Positions 26,700 to 36,242 are shown, counted from the first letter of the stretch. The stretch is DNA of 64,000 bases from Candidatus Melainabacteria bacterium (GCA_023250195.1 JAHFBF010000005.1:1-64000), one strand, 5' to 3'. Notes: generated by a model not told the origin, from the letters alone. Numbers and translations are program-made.

Positions 26700-28040
26700 A
26701 TGACAGCCAACATAAGAACTTCAAAATTAGAACAAATATTAGATCTTGCTAAGAAAAATGGTGCAGATTCAACTGAAGTAATTCAAAAATCATGGGCAGA
26801 AAACCCTGTTAGTTTTGAAAATAACAAATTAAAAACCCTTGAAAGTAATCAAAGCACAGGCATTTCAATAAGGCTAATTAAAAACAATAGAATCGGTTCT
26901 TCAAGCAGTACAGACCCTGATGCTCTTGAATCACTTGTTATCTCAGCTATTGAATCAAGCGAATTTGGTCCAGAAGCTACTTTTGAATTTGCAAAGGAAG
27001 CTTTAAATGGTAGAGACGCAGTTAACCGCGTCTCTACAGAAACGACATCACTACCCCTTGAAAATCTTGTAGAGAAAGGTACAAACGTAATTGAATCATT
27101 AAAAACATTTCACAAAGATCTCCTGGTCAGCGGCGGGTTTGATCTTGGATTCGGAGAAACTATTTATTTAAACTCAAACAGTGTTTACGGTAAAAAGGTG
27201 AAATCCATTTATTCTACAAGTTTTAGCACCCTTCTTGTAAAAGATGAAGATTTTCTTGGGATCTATGAAGGGAATAGTAACTTAGAAAATTTCCCCGATG
27301 AAAAAGAAATCAGCAATAAAATACTTGAAAAGTTAAACTATTCAAAAGAAAATCTTATCCTGGAAACAAAAAAGTACAATATAATTTTTACCCCACGAGC
27401 AGTTGCAAGTATATTTGGAGAAATCCTGGCTGTTGTTCTAAATGGAAAGGTCATTCAACAAAAAATTTCACCCCTTGCTGATAAGCTTGGGAAAGAATTG
27501 TTTGATAAAAGATTTTCTTTCATTGAAGATCCGGGGATTGGGATTAAAGCTGCATCATTTGATGATGAAGGAATAAAAACCACAAAAAAAATACTGGTTG
27601 ATAAAGGTATCATCAATTCATTTTATTTCGACCTTTCCTCTGCCAGTAAAGCCATGCCGCGGCATGGCTCAACAGGAAACGGTTTTAAAGGTTCTCTTTC
27701 ACAACCACCGTCTCCAAACCTTACATCACTTGTAATTGAAGGTGGAAAAATAAAATACAATGATATGATAAACAATACCAAAGAAGGAATTCTGGTAGAC
27801 CAGCTTCTTGGTGCAGGACAATCAAATACTTTAGCAGGAGAATTTAATGTAGGCATTGATATTGGGTTTAAAATTAAAGATGGAAGAATTCAGGGTCGAG
27901 TAAAAAATTGTATGATTGCCGGAAACATATTTCAGGTTTTAAAAAATATTTCAGAGATATCAAAAGAGCAGGAATGGATATACGGCTCTATGTTATTTCC
28001 AGCATTTTTAATTGAGAATTTAATGGTGGCTGGTAAATAA
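26700..28040 (+). CDS. pmbA: PmbA/TldE-like protease-fold protein, 446 aa
   Basis: Member of the TldD/PmbA family, which with a partner TldD forms a metalloprotease acting on peptides (for example microcin B17 and modified peptides). The N-terminal AEVIQK-type domain, the STGNGF motif, and QPPSPNLTSLVIEGG, ILVDQLLGAGQSNTLAGEFNVG are clear. It lacks the HExxxH metal motif of TldD, so it is the PmbA/TldE partner; no tldD lies in the window. Two palindromes are embedded in frame: one at residues 104-113 and one just before STGNG (SKAMPRHG). Both are read without breaking the gene. Confidence 0.88.
   Translation: MTANIRTSKLEQILDLAKKNGADSTEVIQKSWAENPVSFENNKLKTLESNQSTGISIRLIKNNRIGSSSSTDPDALESLVISAIESSEFGPEATFEFAKEALNGRDAVNRVSTETTSLPLENLVEKGTNVIESLKTFHKDLLVSGGFDLGFGETIYLNSNSVYGKKVKSIYSTSFSTLLVKDEDFLGIYEGNSNLENFPDEKEISNKILEKLNYSKENLILETKKYNIIFTPRAVASIFGEILAVVLNGKVIQQKISPLADKLGKELFDKRFSFIEDPGIGIKAASFDDEGIKTTKKILVDKGIINSFYFDLSSASKAMPRHGSTGNGFKGSLSQPPSPNLTSLVIEGGKIKYNDMINNTKEGILVDQLLGAGQSNTLAGEFNVGIDIGFKIKDGRIQGRVKNCMIAGNIFQVLKNISEISKEQEWIYGSMLFPAFLIENLMVAGK
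27010..27037. repeat. GTAGAG/CTCTAC palindrome inside pmbA
   Basis: Arms GTAGAGACGC (27010-27019) and GCGTCTCTAC (27028-27037) around an 8-nt centre. It codes for GRDAVNRVST in frame. Same family as copies at 36532, 39890, 40515 and 40938. Confidence 0.88.
27651..27668. repeat. Perfect 18-bp palindrome inside pmbA
   Basis: GCCATGCCGCGGCATGGC, perfectly self-complementary, encodes AMPRHG just before the conserved STGNG motif. Relatives normally have a short Lys/Leu/Gly stretch here. Confidence 0.85.
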
Positions 28041-28071
28041 ATGTATATAGTAAAAATAATCAGACCAAACA

Positions 28072-28199
28072 CACCATTGCGAGGAGCGCAGCGACGTGGC
28101 AATCTCACAAATATGAATAAGTTATGGGGATTGCTTCGCTCCGCCTTGTCGGAGACGAGGCGGAGCGGGCCAGCACTTTGTGCTTCCTCGCAATGACAC
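28072..28199. repeat. GTCATTGCGAG palindromic element, intergenic copy
   Basis: Starts with CATTGCGAGGAGCGCAGCGA and ends with TTCCTCGCAATGAC. It contains GGCAATCTC and GGGATTGCTTCG internally. At about 128 bp it is longer than the copy in the ubiD-type gene, with an extra internal stem of TCCGCC/GGCGGA type. It lies between pmbA and pyrF. Confidence 0.9.
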
Positions 28200-28212
28200 A
28201 TAGAGATATAAA

Positions 28213-28965
28213 ATGACCACTAAAATACAAGCAAAAGATCATTTAATAGTAGCACTTGACACATCAAGTGAAGAAGAAGCACTAAAGCTAATAAAAAAAC
28301 TTTCCAATAAAATTGGGTATTTTAAAGTGGGGTTGGAGCTTTTCTCCTGCATAGGTCCAAAAATTATTGACATTATTAAAGATGATGGAGGTAAAGTTTT
28401 TTTTGACGGTAAGTTCTTGGACATCCCAAATACAGTGAGCAAAGCAGTAGCAAATATAGTTAAACATAAAGCTGATATGTTAAATGTTTACATGTCCGGC
28501 GGAGCAAACATGTTACAGGAAGCAAAAAAATCTGTTATCGAAGCTGCAAAAACAAACAATCTGCCACAGCCAAAGCTTCTTGGTGTAACTGTTCTAACAA
28601 GCATGACAAGTGATGTTCTGGAGAATGATTTAAAGATTCAGACTCAGCTAAATGACTATGTTTTACACCTTGCAATGCTTGGCATAAAAAATGGACTTGA
28701 TGGAATTATTTGTTCTGCAAATGAAGCAAGATTAATTCGAGATAGAATAGAATTCCAGACAAAAGATGATTTTTTAATCGTTACACCAGGAATCCGTCCT
28801 GCATGGGCTCAAAAAAATGATCAAAAAAGAATTGCTACACCTGAAGAAGCTATAAAAAACGGAGCAACTCATCTTGTAGTCGGAAGGCCTATTACAGATT
28901 CAAAGGATCCTGTAGATGCAGTAAATAAGATTTTAGAAGAAATAGAAGATGCAATACGGGTATAA
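28213..28965 (+). CDS. pyrF: Orotidine-5'-phosphate decarboxylase
   Basis: Last step of UMP synthesis (OMP to UMP + CO2). TIM-barrel protein of 250 aa. LIVALDTSSEEEAL at strand 1 and the catalytic K/D cluster VFFDGKFLDIPNT (D65, K67, D70) match the family motif DxKxxDIPNT, except that the residue between D and K is Gly instead of Leu/Met. VTPGIRPAW and VVGRPITDSKDPVDAV are the phosphate-binding loops. The start follows the palindromic element by about 13 bp, with no strong Shine-Dalgarno site. No other pyr gene is adjacent. Confidence 0.93.
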   Translation: MTTKIQAKDHLIVALDTSSEEEALKLIKKLSNKIGYFKVGLELFSCIGPKIIDIIKDDGGKVFFDGKFLDIPNTVSKAVANIVKHKADMLNVYMSGGANMLQEAKKSVIEAAKTNNLPQPKLLGVTVLTSMTSDVLENDLKIQTQLNDYVLHLAMLGIKNGLDGIICSANEARLIRDRIEFQTKDDFLIVTPGIRPAWAQKNDQKRIATPEEAIKNGATHLVVGRPITDSKDPVDAVNKILEEIEDAIRV

Positions 28966-29029
28966 TAAGTAAAAAACATGACCATTCTAGGCAATATAAT
29001 ATTTTTCGATCAAGATATTTAACAAGGTA

Positions 29030-29059
29030 AGATTTTATCCGATTTATTCGGTAAAATCT
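29030..29059. repeat. Hairpin after pyrF (two-hairpin repeat family)
   Basis: Arms AGATTTTATCCG and CGGTAAAATCT around ATTTATT. This resembles the second hairpin of the repeats at 36260 and 39385. It may also act as a terminator-like structure for pyrF, but no T-run follows. Confidence 0.6.
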
Positions 29060-29105
29060 GAACTGCGTTTAGAGTTAGCATACTAGGAACATTTTGCAAA
29101 GCCTG

Positions 29106-29137
29106 ACAAGCGAAGAATGAGCAAGGAAGGCGGTAGA
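29106..29137 (+). promoter_or_regulatory. Recurring leader element upstream of dnaJ
   Basis: ACAAGCGAAGAATG-AGCAAGGAAGGCGGTAGA (32 nt in all) matches the segment at 26660-26691 upstream of pmbA with four or five differences. Both end 8-15 nt before the start codon and contain AAGGAAG, which is too far for an ordinary ribosome site. It could be a conserved leader or a dispersed repeat. Confidence 0.4.
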
Positions 29138-29151
29138 AAAAACAAACTCTT

Positions 29152-30243
29152 ATGGCACAAGCAAAAGACTTATACGAAATATTAGGCATAAGCCGCGATG
29201 CTGCAGAAGATGAGATTAAAAAGGCATTCCGGCTACAGGCTAGAAAATATCATCCTGACAATAGGGAAACCGGTAATGAAGAACATTTTAAGGAAATAAA
29301 TCAGGCATATGAGATTTTAAGCGATCCTCAAAAAAGAACCATTTATGACCAATACGGATTAAATGGTCTGAAAAATACTTACGGCGATTCCGAAATGTTT
29401 AATTTTGGTTTTGGAGATCTGAGTGACATTTTTTCACAATTTTTTGGAGAGACGAGGACTCACAGATCAACAACAGGTCCTGAGCGTGGTTCAGACTTAA
29501 GATACGAACTTACAATAGATTTCTTAGAAGCAATAAACGGCTGTACAAAACAAGTATCAATCCAGACTCATGAAGATTGTAAAACCTGCAAAGGTTCAGG
29601 AGCAAAGCCAGGTTCAAAACTAAAAAGCTGCAGAAGCTGTAATGGACTTGGTGAAGTAAGAAGGGTTACTGAATCTTTCTTTGGACATGTTACCCAGATA
29701 ACTACATGTCCAACCTGTCATGGAAACGGAAAAATTGTAGAGCAGGCATGTACAGAATGTAATGGCAAAGGACAGGAACTAACTAAAAAAACAATTGATG
29801 TAAAAGTCCCCTGTGGTATAGATGACGGAGCAAGGCTGCGCTGGGGTGGGAAGGGTGAAGCCGGAAGAAAAGGTGGACCTCCTGGTGATTTATATGTAAT
29901 TATTCAAATTAAAGAACATGAGATTTTTACAAGAGATGGAGAAAATATAATCATTGAACAAAAAATCTCATTTGCACAGGCAGCTCTTGGTGGGCATATA
30001 AAAGTACCATCCATTGAGGGAGAAAAAACATTAAATATTCCAGCCGGAGTTCAATCTGGGACAGTACTTCAAATACCGGGCTTAGGAGTACCAAAGTTAA
30101 ATAATGCAGCTAGAAAAGGTGACCAGCTTATTCAAATTACAATTGAAACTCCAAATAAACTCTCCGCTGAAGAAAAAAAGATCTTTGAACAGTTAGCTAA
30201 AATACAGGAAGAAAAAGGAGGCAAGAAACACGGGTTCTTTTAA
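29152..30243 (+). CDS. dnaJ: Chaperone DnaJ, 363 aa
   Basis: Hsp70 co-chaperone. J domain at residues 5-70 with HPD (KYHPDNRE). The Gly/Phe linker is unusually short (FNFGFGDLSDIFSQFFGE). Four zinc-binding CxxCxGxG repeats follow: CKTCKGSG, CRSCNGLG, CPTCHGNG and CTECNGKG. The C-terminal substrate-binding domains include GDLYVIIQIKEHEIFTRDGEN. No dnaK or grpE is adjacent. E. coli DnaJ is 376 aa, so the length is normal. The start MAQAKDLYEILGI has the usual 5-6 residues before the J domain. Confidence 0.95.
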   Translation: MAQAKDLYEILGISRDAAEDEIKKAFRLQARKYHPDNRETGNEEHFKEINQAYEILSDPQKRTIYDQYGLNGLKNTYGDSEMFNFGFGDLSDIFSQFFGETRTHRSTTGPERGSDLRYELTIDFLEAINGCTKQVSIQTHEDCKTCKGSGAKPGSKLKSCRSCNGLGEVRRVTESFFGHVTQITTCPTCHGNGKIVEQACTECNGKGQELTKKTIDVKVPCGIDDGARLRWGGKGEAGRKGGPPGDLYVIIQIKEHEIFTRDGENIIIEQKISFAQAALGGHIKVPSIEGEKTLNIPAGVQSGTVLQIPGLGVPKLNNAARKGDQLIQITIETPNKLSAEEKKIFEQLAKIQEEKGGKKHGFF

Positions 30244-30249
30244 ATTAAA

Positions 30250-30651
30250 ATGATTTCCTCAATAACAACACTACCAATATTTCTTTCTGCATGTAATGCA
30301 GGAACAAGAAACATCCCCTACTGTGGGGAAGTTCTAAGGAGAGTTACTGGACTACCATTTAAGCATGGAGATAAAATCACACCAATTAGGTTTAATAACT
30401 ATCTAGATTTACCATTATTTGAAGGCGATACCAAGTATCTTGTGCAGACCAAGGAGGTTCTAACAATTAGAAATCCTATCTATGGATACTATGACAATGA
30501 CAAAAGATTTCAAATTATTAATGCCCCTCTTACAAACCACTATTTAGTTGATGGAGAATTTTACAACACTGTTTCTCATCGTAATGTTAAAACCTCTCTA
30601 TATATACCTATAGAAGTAATACATAGAAATTTCCAATTATTGAATCATTAA
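30250..30651 (+). CDS. Unknown protein, 133 aa (paralog of the next gene?)
   Basis: Unrecognised. It begins 6 bp after dnaJ, so is probably co-transcribed. Residues 1-15 are hydrophobic with a Cys (LPIFLSACNAG), which could be a weak lipoprotein-like signal, but no charged N-region precedes it. The body is beta-rich with many Tyr. The pattern PLFEGDTKY ... PIYGYY ... SLYIPIEVIHRNF is echoed in the next gene (PRFSGDSLY ... ISYGQY ... SLIHFPVQTIEERF), which suggests a common origin. Function unknown. Confidence 0.6.
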   Translation: MISSITTLPIFLSACNAGTRNIPYCGEVLRRVTGLPFKHGDKITPIRFNNYLDLPLFEGDTKYLVQTKEVLTIRNPIYGYYDNDKRFQIINAPLTNHYLVDGEFYNTVSHRNVKTSLYIPIEVIHRNFQLLNH

Positions 30652-30751
30652 AAAAAATTAATCTCTGAAAACCTAAAGAAATTCTAAACAAAGAGCTATT
30701 TGTCAAATTTCATTTGCTACATTAATTATCAAATAGGGAGAGCAACTGATT

Positions 30752-31189
30752 ATGAACGTATCTTTAAGTACAATTGGTAACCTTTTCAGAACAGCATATA
30801 ATGCAGTAGTACCAACATCGTACTATAAGCCATCATTTACAGCAGGTACCACTGTCTGTTCCAAATTCATTGGACATAATGACACACCACGGTTTTCTGG
30901 TGACAGTTTATATTCTACAGAATGTAGCGGAGTACCACTTCTCATAGAAAGAATAAGTTATGGGCAATATAAGCTTAACAACTCCAACAATCCAGCAAGT
31001 GCAGTATTTGAACATGATAAGCTCGGGTCACCACATTATGAAGTAAGAGTTACAAGTACTGGTCTTAATGATAATTACCAATCTGGCAAATCTGTTCCAA
31101 GAGATTCCCTTATTCATTTCCCTGTACAAACAATAGAAGAAAGATTTATTTCACAAGAAAGATATCGTAGTGATGTTATGGGCTCTTGA
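30752..31189 (+). CDS. Unknown protein, 145 aa (paralog of the previous gene?)
   Basis: Unrecognised. It has a good ribosome site (ATAGGGAGAGCAACTGATT before ATG). Mixed composition, Ser/Tyr/Asn-rich, mainly beta, with no signal peptide or membrane segment. Shared landmarks with the gene before it (PRFSGDSLY, YGQY, a final FPVQTIEERF) suggest an old tandem duplication. moxR starts 28 bp after it, so the two could be co-expressed with the AAA+ protein. Confidence 0.6.
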   Translation: MNVSLSTIGNLFRTAYNAVVPTSYYKPSFTAGTTVCSKFIGHNDTPRFSGDSLYSTECSGVPLLIERISYGQYKLNNSNNPASAVFEHDKLGSPHYEVRVTSTGLNDNYQSGKSVPRDSLIHFPVQTIEERFISQERYRSDVMGS

Positions 31190-31216
31190 GGCACTTTCTA
31201 CATTATAATATCTACT

Positions 31217-32209
31217 ATGCCTGAAACAAAAGCAGAGTATATAGAAGCTGCAAAAAAAATTGAATCTACTCTTTACGAAGTAAAAAAAATAATTGTTGGA
31301 CAGGATCATATTTTAGAGAGAATCCTTGTTGGGCTTTTAGCTGAAGGACACATTCTTCTTGAAGGACCACCCGGTTTAGCCAAGACCCTTATCCTAAAAA
31401 CATTTGCAGAAATCCTTGATTTAAAATTTCAAAGGGTACAGTTTACTCCTGACTTACTTCCCTCTGATTTGATTGGTACTCAAATTTATAATCAAAAAAC
31501 AGGTGACTTTGAAACAATCCTGGGACCAGTTTTTGCAAATCTTGTTTTAGCAGATGAAATTAACCGTGCTCCTGCAAAGGTTCAAAGTGCACTGCTTGAA
31601 GCAATGCAGGAAAAGCAGGTAACAATTGCAAAAAAATCACACGGGCTTGATAAACCTTTCATAGTTCTTGCTACACAAAACCCTATTGAATCAGAAGGTA
31701 CTTATCAGCTTCCTGAAGCACAGATCGACAGATTTATGTTTAAGCTTATAATTTCATATCCAAATTCAAAAGAAGAAATTGCAATTATAACCAGATTTTG
31801 CACAGAGGAGCTACCGCATATTAAAAAAACAGTTTCTAAAAAGGAACTCCTGGAAATTCATAATTTGGTGAGTAAAGTTTATGTAGATCCAAGCATTATA
31901 AGTTTTATTGCTGATTTAGTTTCTGCCACCAGAAATCCCATGGATTATAAGCTTGAAAGTATTTCACACTATATAAGCTTTGGTGCAAGTCCAAGAGCAT
32001 CATTAAATCTTACTCAGGCATCAAAAGCACTTGCATTAATTCATGGAAGAGATTATGTAAAAGAAGAAGATGTAGAAAAATTAATTTTTGATGTTCTAAG
32101 ACATAGAATCACACTGAGTTACGAAGGTATTATGGCTAAAGAGACTATAGGAAATATTTTAACTACAATAACAAACAAGATTAGACCAAAATTAATTAAA
32201 GCAAGGTAG
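31217..32209 (+). CDS. MoxR-type AAA+ ATPase, 330 aa
   Basis: Chaperone-like AAA+ ATPase of the MoxR family. Walker A is EGPPGLAKT (residues 49-57), Walker B LVLADEINRAP (D113/E114), sensor 1 ATQNPIESEGTYQLPEAQ, arginine finger region DRFMF. A C-terminal lid (SFGASPRASLNLTQASKALAL) is typical. MoxR proteins usually assist maturation of complexes together with DUF58 and von Willebrand domain proteins; none is present here, so the partner is unknown. The start PETKAEYIEAAKKI is conserved-looking. Confidence 0.9.
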   Translation: MPETKAEYIEAAKKIESTLYEVKKIIVGQDHILERILVGLLAEGHILLEGPPGLAKTLILKTFAEILDLKFQRVQFTPDLLPSDLIGTQIYNQKTGDFETILGPVFANLVLADEINRAPAKVQSALLEAMQEKQVTIAKKSHGLDKPFIVLATQNPIESEGTYQLPEAQIDRFMFKLIISYPNSKEEIAIITRFCTEELPHIKKTVSKKELLEIHNLVSKVYVDPSIISFIADLVSATRNPMDYKLESISHYISFGASPRASLNLTQASKALALIHGRDYVKEEDVEKLIFDVLRHRITLSYEGIMAKETIGNILTTITNKIRPKLIKAR

Positions 32210-32303
32210 AGATAGGGATAGCCCTAGAATCAGCGGTACTTAGTATAAATATTTTTTTTCAAGGGCATAAAAAGTTTATCTGGGGTTGAAGGAAAAAGGT
32301 ATT

Positions 32304-32585
32304 ATGAAAAGAGTTATAAGTTTCATGTTTATATTGATTTTGTTAAGTGTTTCAAATAGTTCATTAGCTCAAACAGAGCCTTCTCAACAAGCAGTGTTAA
32401 ATGCTGTAAAACAAGCAGCCCCAGCTATAAATCCAATTGTCGGTGCAACTGCTCTTAGAGTTTGCCCAGTAGGACAATCTAATTGTGGTACTGACTCTTC
32501 TTGCAAGAACTATGGTGATACTTGTAATTGTTCTAATGGGGACCTGGGAGGGTGTGGTGATGGGACAGTTTGCTGCCATCAGTAA
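32304..32585 (+). CDS. Small secreted Cys-rich protein, about 93 aa
   Basis: I place the start at the ATG at 32304, preceded by AAGGAAAAAGG; a TTG six codons earlier is less likely. A signal peptide (MKRVISFMFILILLSVSNSSLAQ) is followed by about 45 neutral residues and a C-terminal Cys-rich domain. It has eight Cys in the last 37 residues, spaced C-x6-C-x5-C-x6-C-x-C-x7-C-x5-CC. This pattern suggests a disulfide-bonded miniprotein (knottin- or defensin-like). The family is not recognised and no target or immunity partner is visible. Confidence 0.7.
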   Translation: MKRVISFMFILILLSVSNSSLAQTEPSQQAVLNAVKQAAPAINPIVGATALRVCPVGQSNCGTDSSCKNYGDTCNCSNGDLGGCGDGTVCCHQ

Positions 32586-32594
32586 TAAATATAT

Positions 32595-33944
32595 TTAAGC
32601 TGCTTTGTTGTGAAATAAACGTAATGAAGGAAACATCCTGCCGGTAGGTCTCCCGCTTCTATCTAATTCTTCACGGGCATAACCGCAGCCATTTAAAACC
32701 GCTTCCCAAAACTCATGCGCTTTATATGGAATAACTTTATCCGTGAATCTAGCATGCCTATTAATACTTCCAACAACTTCCGGTTGTACCACACCTTCTG
32801 GACCATAAACTACAGCAAAGCTTGAAAGGGGCCAATGATCACGGCCTACAGTACCACTAATCTCTTCAGGTGGTGGAGTTAACACAGGAGCCCTGCCAAA
32901 CTCAGTAGCAATAACAACCATAGTATCTTCCGGAATAATTCCCATTTCTATCATTTCTAATAAACCTGAAAAAGCATTATCCAGTCTTGGCAGCAAAACT
33001 CTCATATTTGGTTCTAAATCCCAGTGATCATCCCAAAAGCCATCATTTATAGTTACAAACCTGGCACCAGCATTAATTAAATTTCCTGCGGTAAGCGCTG
33101 CATTCCCCAGCGGATTTCTGCCTAGCCTATCTCTTAATCTTGGATCTGTTCTATTCAAATTAAATGACGGGCCTAAACGACTGGTCAAAGTATCAATGCC
33201 AACTTGCTGAGTCTCAACAAATTGCGCTACTCTTGGATCGCTTGAGTCCAAATCCCCAAGTCCTTGCATCTGTCGTAATAAATCCAGCCTCGCTGTAAGT
33301 CTTTCCCCGCTTACTCCACCATTTAATGGAGAAGGATAAGAATTATCACCCGTAAAATTACATCTAATACTAAAAGAATTTGGATCTCTTCCTTCTACTC
33401 CACTATAGGGTGCTCTTGGTTCACTAGCATTAAGCGCAATATATCTACTATTTGCATATCTAGCTGCCTGAGCCATAGCATTTGCATTAAGTGGTGTGTT
33501 AAACCGTGAGTCACCTCTATCGTTTGTAAGCCTGTCACTCCCAGTAAAAAAAAGAGCAGTTGCTGGACCATGATCACTTTGATTATGAGTAATATTACGG
33601 AAGAAAGCAACCTTATTTAAAATCCTTGCAGTTCTTGGAAGCTGATCTGAAATTACTACCCCAGGAACACTTGTCCTTGTGGGTCTGAAAGGACTAGCAG
33701 CTCCTTCAGGTAATTCAATATCAATATGACTTGCTCCTCCACCAAGCCAAAAGACTATTAGAGGTAATGTTCTTTTTGAAGTTTGAACTATTCTATAATT
33801 CTGTCTTGCAACTACATCGGGTCTTGAAGGTGCTCCAAGACTTACTCCTCCTGGAAGCACTTCATTAGCAACAGCAGCTGCACCTGCAAAAGCAGCTTGT
33901 AAAAATACTCTTCTACCAATAAGGATTTGAGGATCTACTCTCAT
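32595..33944 (-). CDS. DUF1501 family protein, 449 aa, Tat-type signal
   Basis: Sulfatase/alkaline-phosphatase-like fold of the DUF1501 family. An N-terminal twin-arginine signal (IGRRVFLQAAFAGAAAV) suggests export through Tat. Typical segments are LPLIVFWLGGGASHIDIELPEG, RNITHNQSDHGPATALFFTG, NDGFWDDHWDLEPNM and VVIATEFGRAPVLTPP near the C-terminus, which carries the metal-binding-like His/Asp residues (GRDHWPLSSF). The function of DUF1501 is not established. The family is best known from Planctomycetes but also occurs elsewhere. It is convergent with the small Cys-rich protein, 9 bp apart. Confidence 0.85.
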   Translation of the reverse strand: MRVDPQILIGRRVFLQAAFAGAAAVANEVLPGGVSLGAPSRPDVVARQNYRIVQTSKRTLPLIVFWLGGGASHIDIELPEGAASPFRPTRTSVPGVVISDQLPRTARILNKVAFFRNITHNQSDHGPATALFFTGSDRLTNDRGDSRFNTPLNANAMAQAARYANSRYIALNASEPRAPYSGVEGRDPNSFSIRCNFTGDNSYPSPLNGGVSGERLTARLDLLRQMQGLGDLDSSDPRVAQFVETQQVGIDTLTSRLGPSFNLNRTDPRLRDRLGRNPLGNAALTAGNLINAGARFVTINDGFWDDHWDLEPNMRVLLPRLDNAFSGLLEMIEMGIIPEDTMVVIATEFGRAPVLTPPPEEISGTVGRDHWPLSSFAVVYGPEGVVQPEVVGSINRHARFTDKVIPYKAHEFWEAVLNGCGYAREELDRSGRPTGRMFPSLRLFHNKAA

Positions 33945-34067
33945 TACTTTTAAAATTCCTATCCAATTAAATTAAATTAAATTAATCTTACACTATTAAA
34001 TCTGTTATTCAAGCAAAAACTTATATTATTTAGCCTTAATGTATATTTTTAACAAAGGTTTTTTCTA

Positions 34068-34160
34068 ACGCTCAAGAGAAGCTTAAGCTTCTTGTAGATT
34101 CATTCCACAGGATCGCCTTTGTCCACCTAAGGTGGAACAAAGGCTTTCTTTGATTAAGCG
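34068..34160. repeat. Two-hairpin repeat element between DUF1501 gene and fusA
   Basis: First hairpin built on AAGAGAAGCTTAAGCTTCTTG. The second has arms CCTTTGTCCACC and GGTGGAACAAAGG at about 34116-34143. It lies 4 bp past the fusA stop and could act as its terminator. Same general layout as at 36260. Confidence 0.65.
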
Positions 34161-34163
34161 ATT

Positions 34164-36242
34164 TTACTTTTTTCTCCCAGTAATTATCGGTTCTGCTACT
34201 GCTGCAGGGACTTCTTCATAACATGCGAATTCCATGGTGAAAGTACCTTGTCCTTTAGTTTTATTTCTTACATCTGTAGCATAACCAAACATTTCTGAAA
34301 GAGGGACTTTACCACGTACCTTTGAAACCCCTTGTTCTGTAACCATACCTTCAATACGTCCGCGCCTACTCGACATATCTCCGATTACATCTCCCATATA
34401 TAGTTCTGGTACTTCAACCTCAATCCCCATTATAGGTTCAAGAAGTACGGGTTTTGCTTTCATAAAGCCTTCTTTTAATGCCATTGATCCTGCTATTTGA
34501 AATGCCATATCAGATGAATCTACATCATGGAAACTGCCATCATGAAGTGTAATCTTCATGTCAATTATCGGATAGCCGGCTAAAACCCCTCCAGCCATTG
34601 CCTCTTTAATACCTTTTTCAATTGGACCAATATATTCTTTTGGAATAATACCACCAACAATCTTATTTACAAACTCAAAACCACTTGCAGGCGGAAGCGG
34701 TTCAAGATCAATTACACAGTGACCATACTGACCACGACCACCGGATTGCCTTATGTACTTTCCTTCCTGAGTTACTTTACCTTTTACAGTTTCACGGTAA
34801 GCAACCTGCGGCCTACCTACATTTGCCTCTACTTTAAATTCTCTTAAAAGCCTGTCTACAAGTATTTCCAGATGAAGTTCTCCCATCCCTGAAATAATAG
34901 TCTGACTTGTTTCTGGATCCACATGAATCTTAAATGTAGGATCTTCTTCAGCAAGTTTTTGAAGTGAGATTCCGATTTTGTCCTGATCTGCTTTTGTCTT
35001 AGGTTCAATAGCTACAGAAATAACAGGATCAGGGAAGTGCATTGATTCTAAGATAATCGGATGGTCTTCATCACAGAGAGTATCTCCTGTCCCTGTATCT
35101 TTCAAACCAACCACTGCACAGATATCACCTGCATAAACTTCATCAATTTCTTTTCTTTCATCTGCCTGAAGTTTTACAAGACGGCTGATTCTTTCTTTTC
35201 TATCTTTTGTAGCATTGTAAACATAGCTGCCTGCTTTTAAGTGTCCACTATAAACACGTAAAAATGTTAGACGACCGACAAATGGGTCAGTCATAATTTT
35301 AAATGCAAGCGCGCTGAAGGGTTCATTGTCATCAGCTTTACGCTCTGTAGCTTCACCGTTTTTCAAGAAGCCTTTTATAGCTTCTACTTCATCCGGTGCC
35401 GGCAGGTAATCTACCACTGCATCAAGAAGTAATTGAACTCCTTTGTTTTTAAATGCCGATCCACTTGTAAATGGAACTATCTTTAATGAACAGGTTGCAT
35501 CATGAAGAGCTTTCTTAAGTTCTGGAATAGTTACTTCCTTGCCTTCAAGATACCTGCTCATTAGATCGTCATTCGTTTCTACAATTGCTTCAACAAGTTT
35601 TTCTCTATATTTTTTTGCTATATCAAGCATATCTTCAGGAACATCAGTTATCTTAATATTCTTGCCCATTGGATCGTCATCTGCATAATAATGTGCTTTC
35701 ATTTCAATCAAATCAACCAAACCTTTAAGCTGATCTTCTGCACCGATAGGTAACTGAATAGGGTGTGCGTTTACCCTCATATCATCTTTTACCTGGCTTA
35801 GAACTTTGTAAAAGTCTGCACCAACTCTATCCATCTTATTTACAAAAATAATTCTTGGGACCTTATATCTGTTTGCCTGTCTCCAGACAGTTTTCGTCTG
35901 AGGTTGAACTCCTCCAACACCACATAAAACAATAACTACACCATCCAGTACTCTCATTGAACGTTCTACTTCAACAGTAAAATCAACGTGACCTGGTGTA
36001 TCAATCAAATTAATATATTTATCTTTCCACTTTGTAGAAATGGCTGCTGCAGTAATGGTAATTCCGCGTTCTTTTTCCTGTTCCATAAAGTCAGTAATTG
36101 TAGTTCCATCATGAACTTCACCCATTTTATGAATCAATCCTGAATAAAAAAGGACTCTCTCAGTAGTAGTCGTTTTTCCTGCATCAATATGTGCAGCAAT
36201 TCCCATATTTCTGTATTCTGATAGCGGTATCTGACGTGGCAT
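34164..36242 (-). CDS. fusA: Elongation factor G
   Basis: Ribosomal translocase, 692 aa from the ATG at 36242. G1 [20 protein letters not shown]2 region RGITI, G3 DTPGHVD, G4 NKMDR and G5 GSAFKNKG are all present. Domains II-V follow, ending in the conserved [20 protein letters not shown] 30-codon extension to 36332 exists, but it is read from a palindromic repeat and lacks a good ribosome site. AGAAGGAAAACGAA before 36242 makes that the start. No rpsL/rpsG/tuf neighbours, so the str operon is not conserved here. Confidence 0.95.
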   Translation of the reverse strand: MPRQIPLSEYRNMGIAAHIDAGKTTTTERVLFYSGLIHKMGEVHDGTTITDFMEQEKERGITITAAAISTKWKDKYINLIDTPGHVDFTVEVERSMRVLDGVVIVLCGVGGVQPQTKTVWRQANRYKVPRIIFVNKMDRVGADFYKVLSQVKDDMRVNAHPIQLPIGAEDQLKGLVDLIEMKAHYYADDDPMGKNIKITDVPEDMLDIAKKYREKLVEAIVETNDDLMSRYLEGKEVTIPELKKALHDATCSLKIVPFTSGSAFKNKGVQLLLDAVVDYLPAPDEVEAIKGFLKNGEATERKADDNEPFSALAFKIMTDPFVGRLTFLRVYSGHLKAGSYVYNATKDRKERISRLVKLQADERKEIDEVYAGDICAVVGLKDTGTGDTLCDEDHPIILESMHFPDPVISVAIEPKTKADQDKIGISLQKLAEEDPTFKIHVDPETSQTIISGMGELHLEILVDRLLREFKVEANVGRPQVAYRETVKGKVTQEGKYIRQSGGRGQYGHCVIDLEPLPPASGFEFVNKIVGGIIPKEYIGPIEKGIKEAMAGGVLAGYPIIDMKITLHDGSFHDVDSSDMAFQIAGSMALKEGFMKAKPVLLEPIMGIEVEVPELYMGDVIGDMSSRRGRIEGMVTEQGVSKVRGKVPLSEMFGYATDVRNKTKGQGTFTMEFACYEEVPAAVAEPIITGRKK

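Noticed and set aside
32595-33944. DUF1501 gene as proof of a planctomycete host
   Set aside because: The family occurs more widely, and FlgB/C, FliE/F, MurA and the palindromes do not point there.
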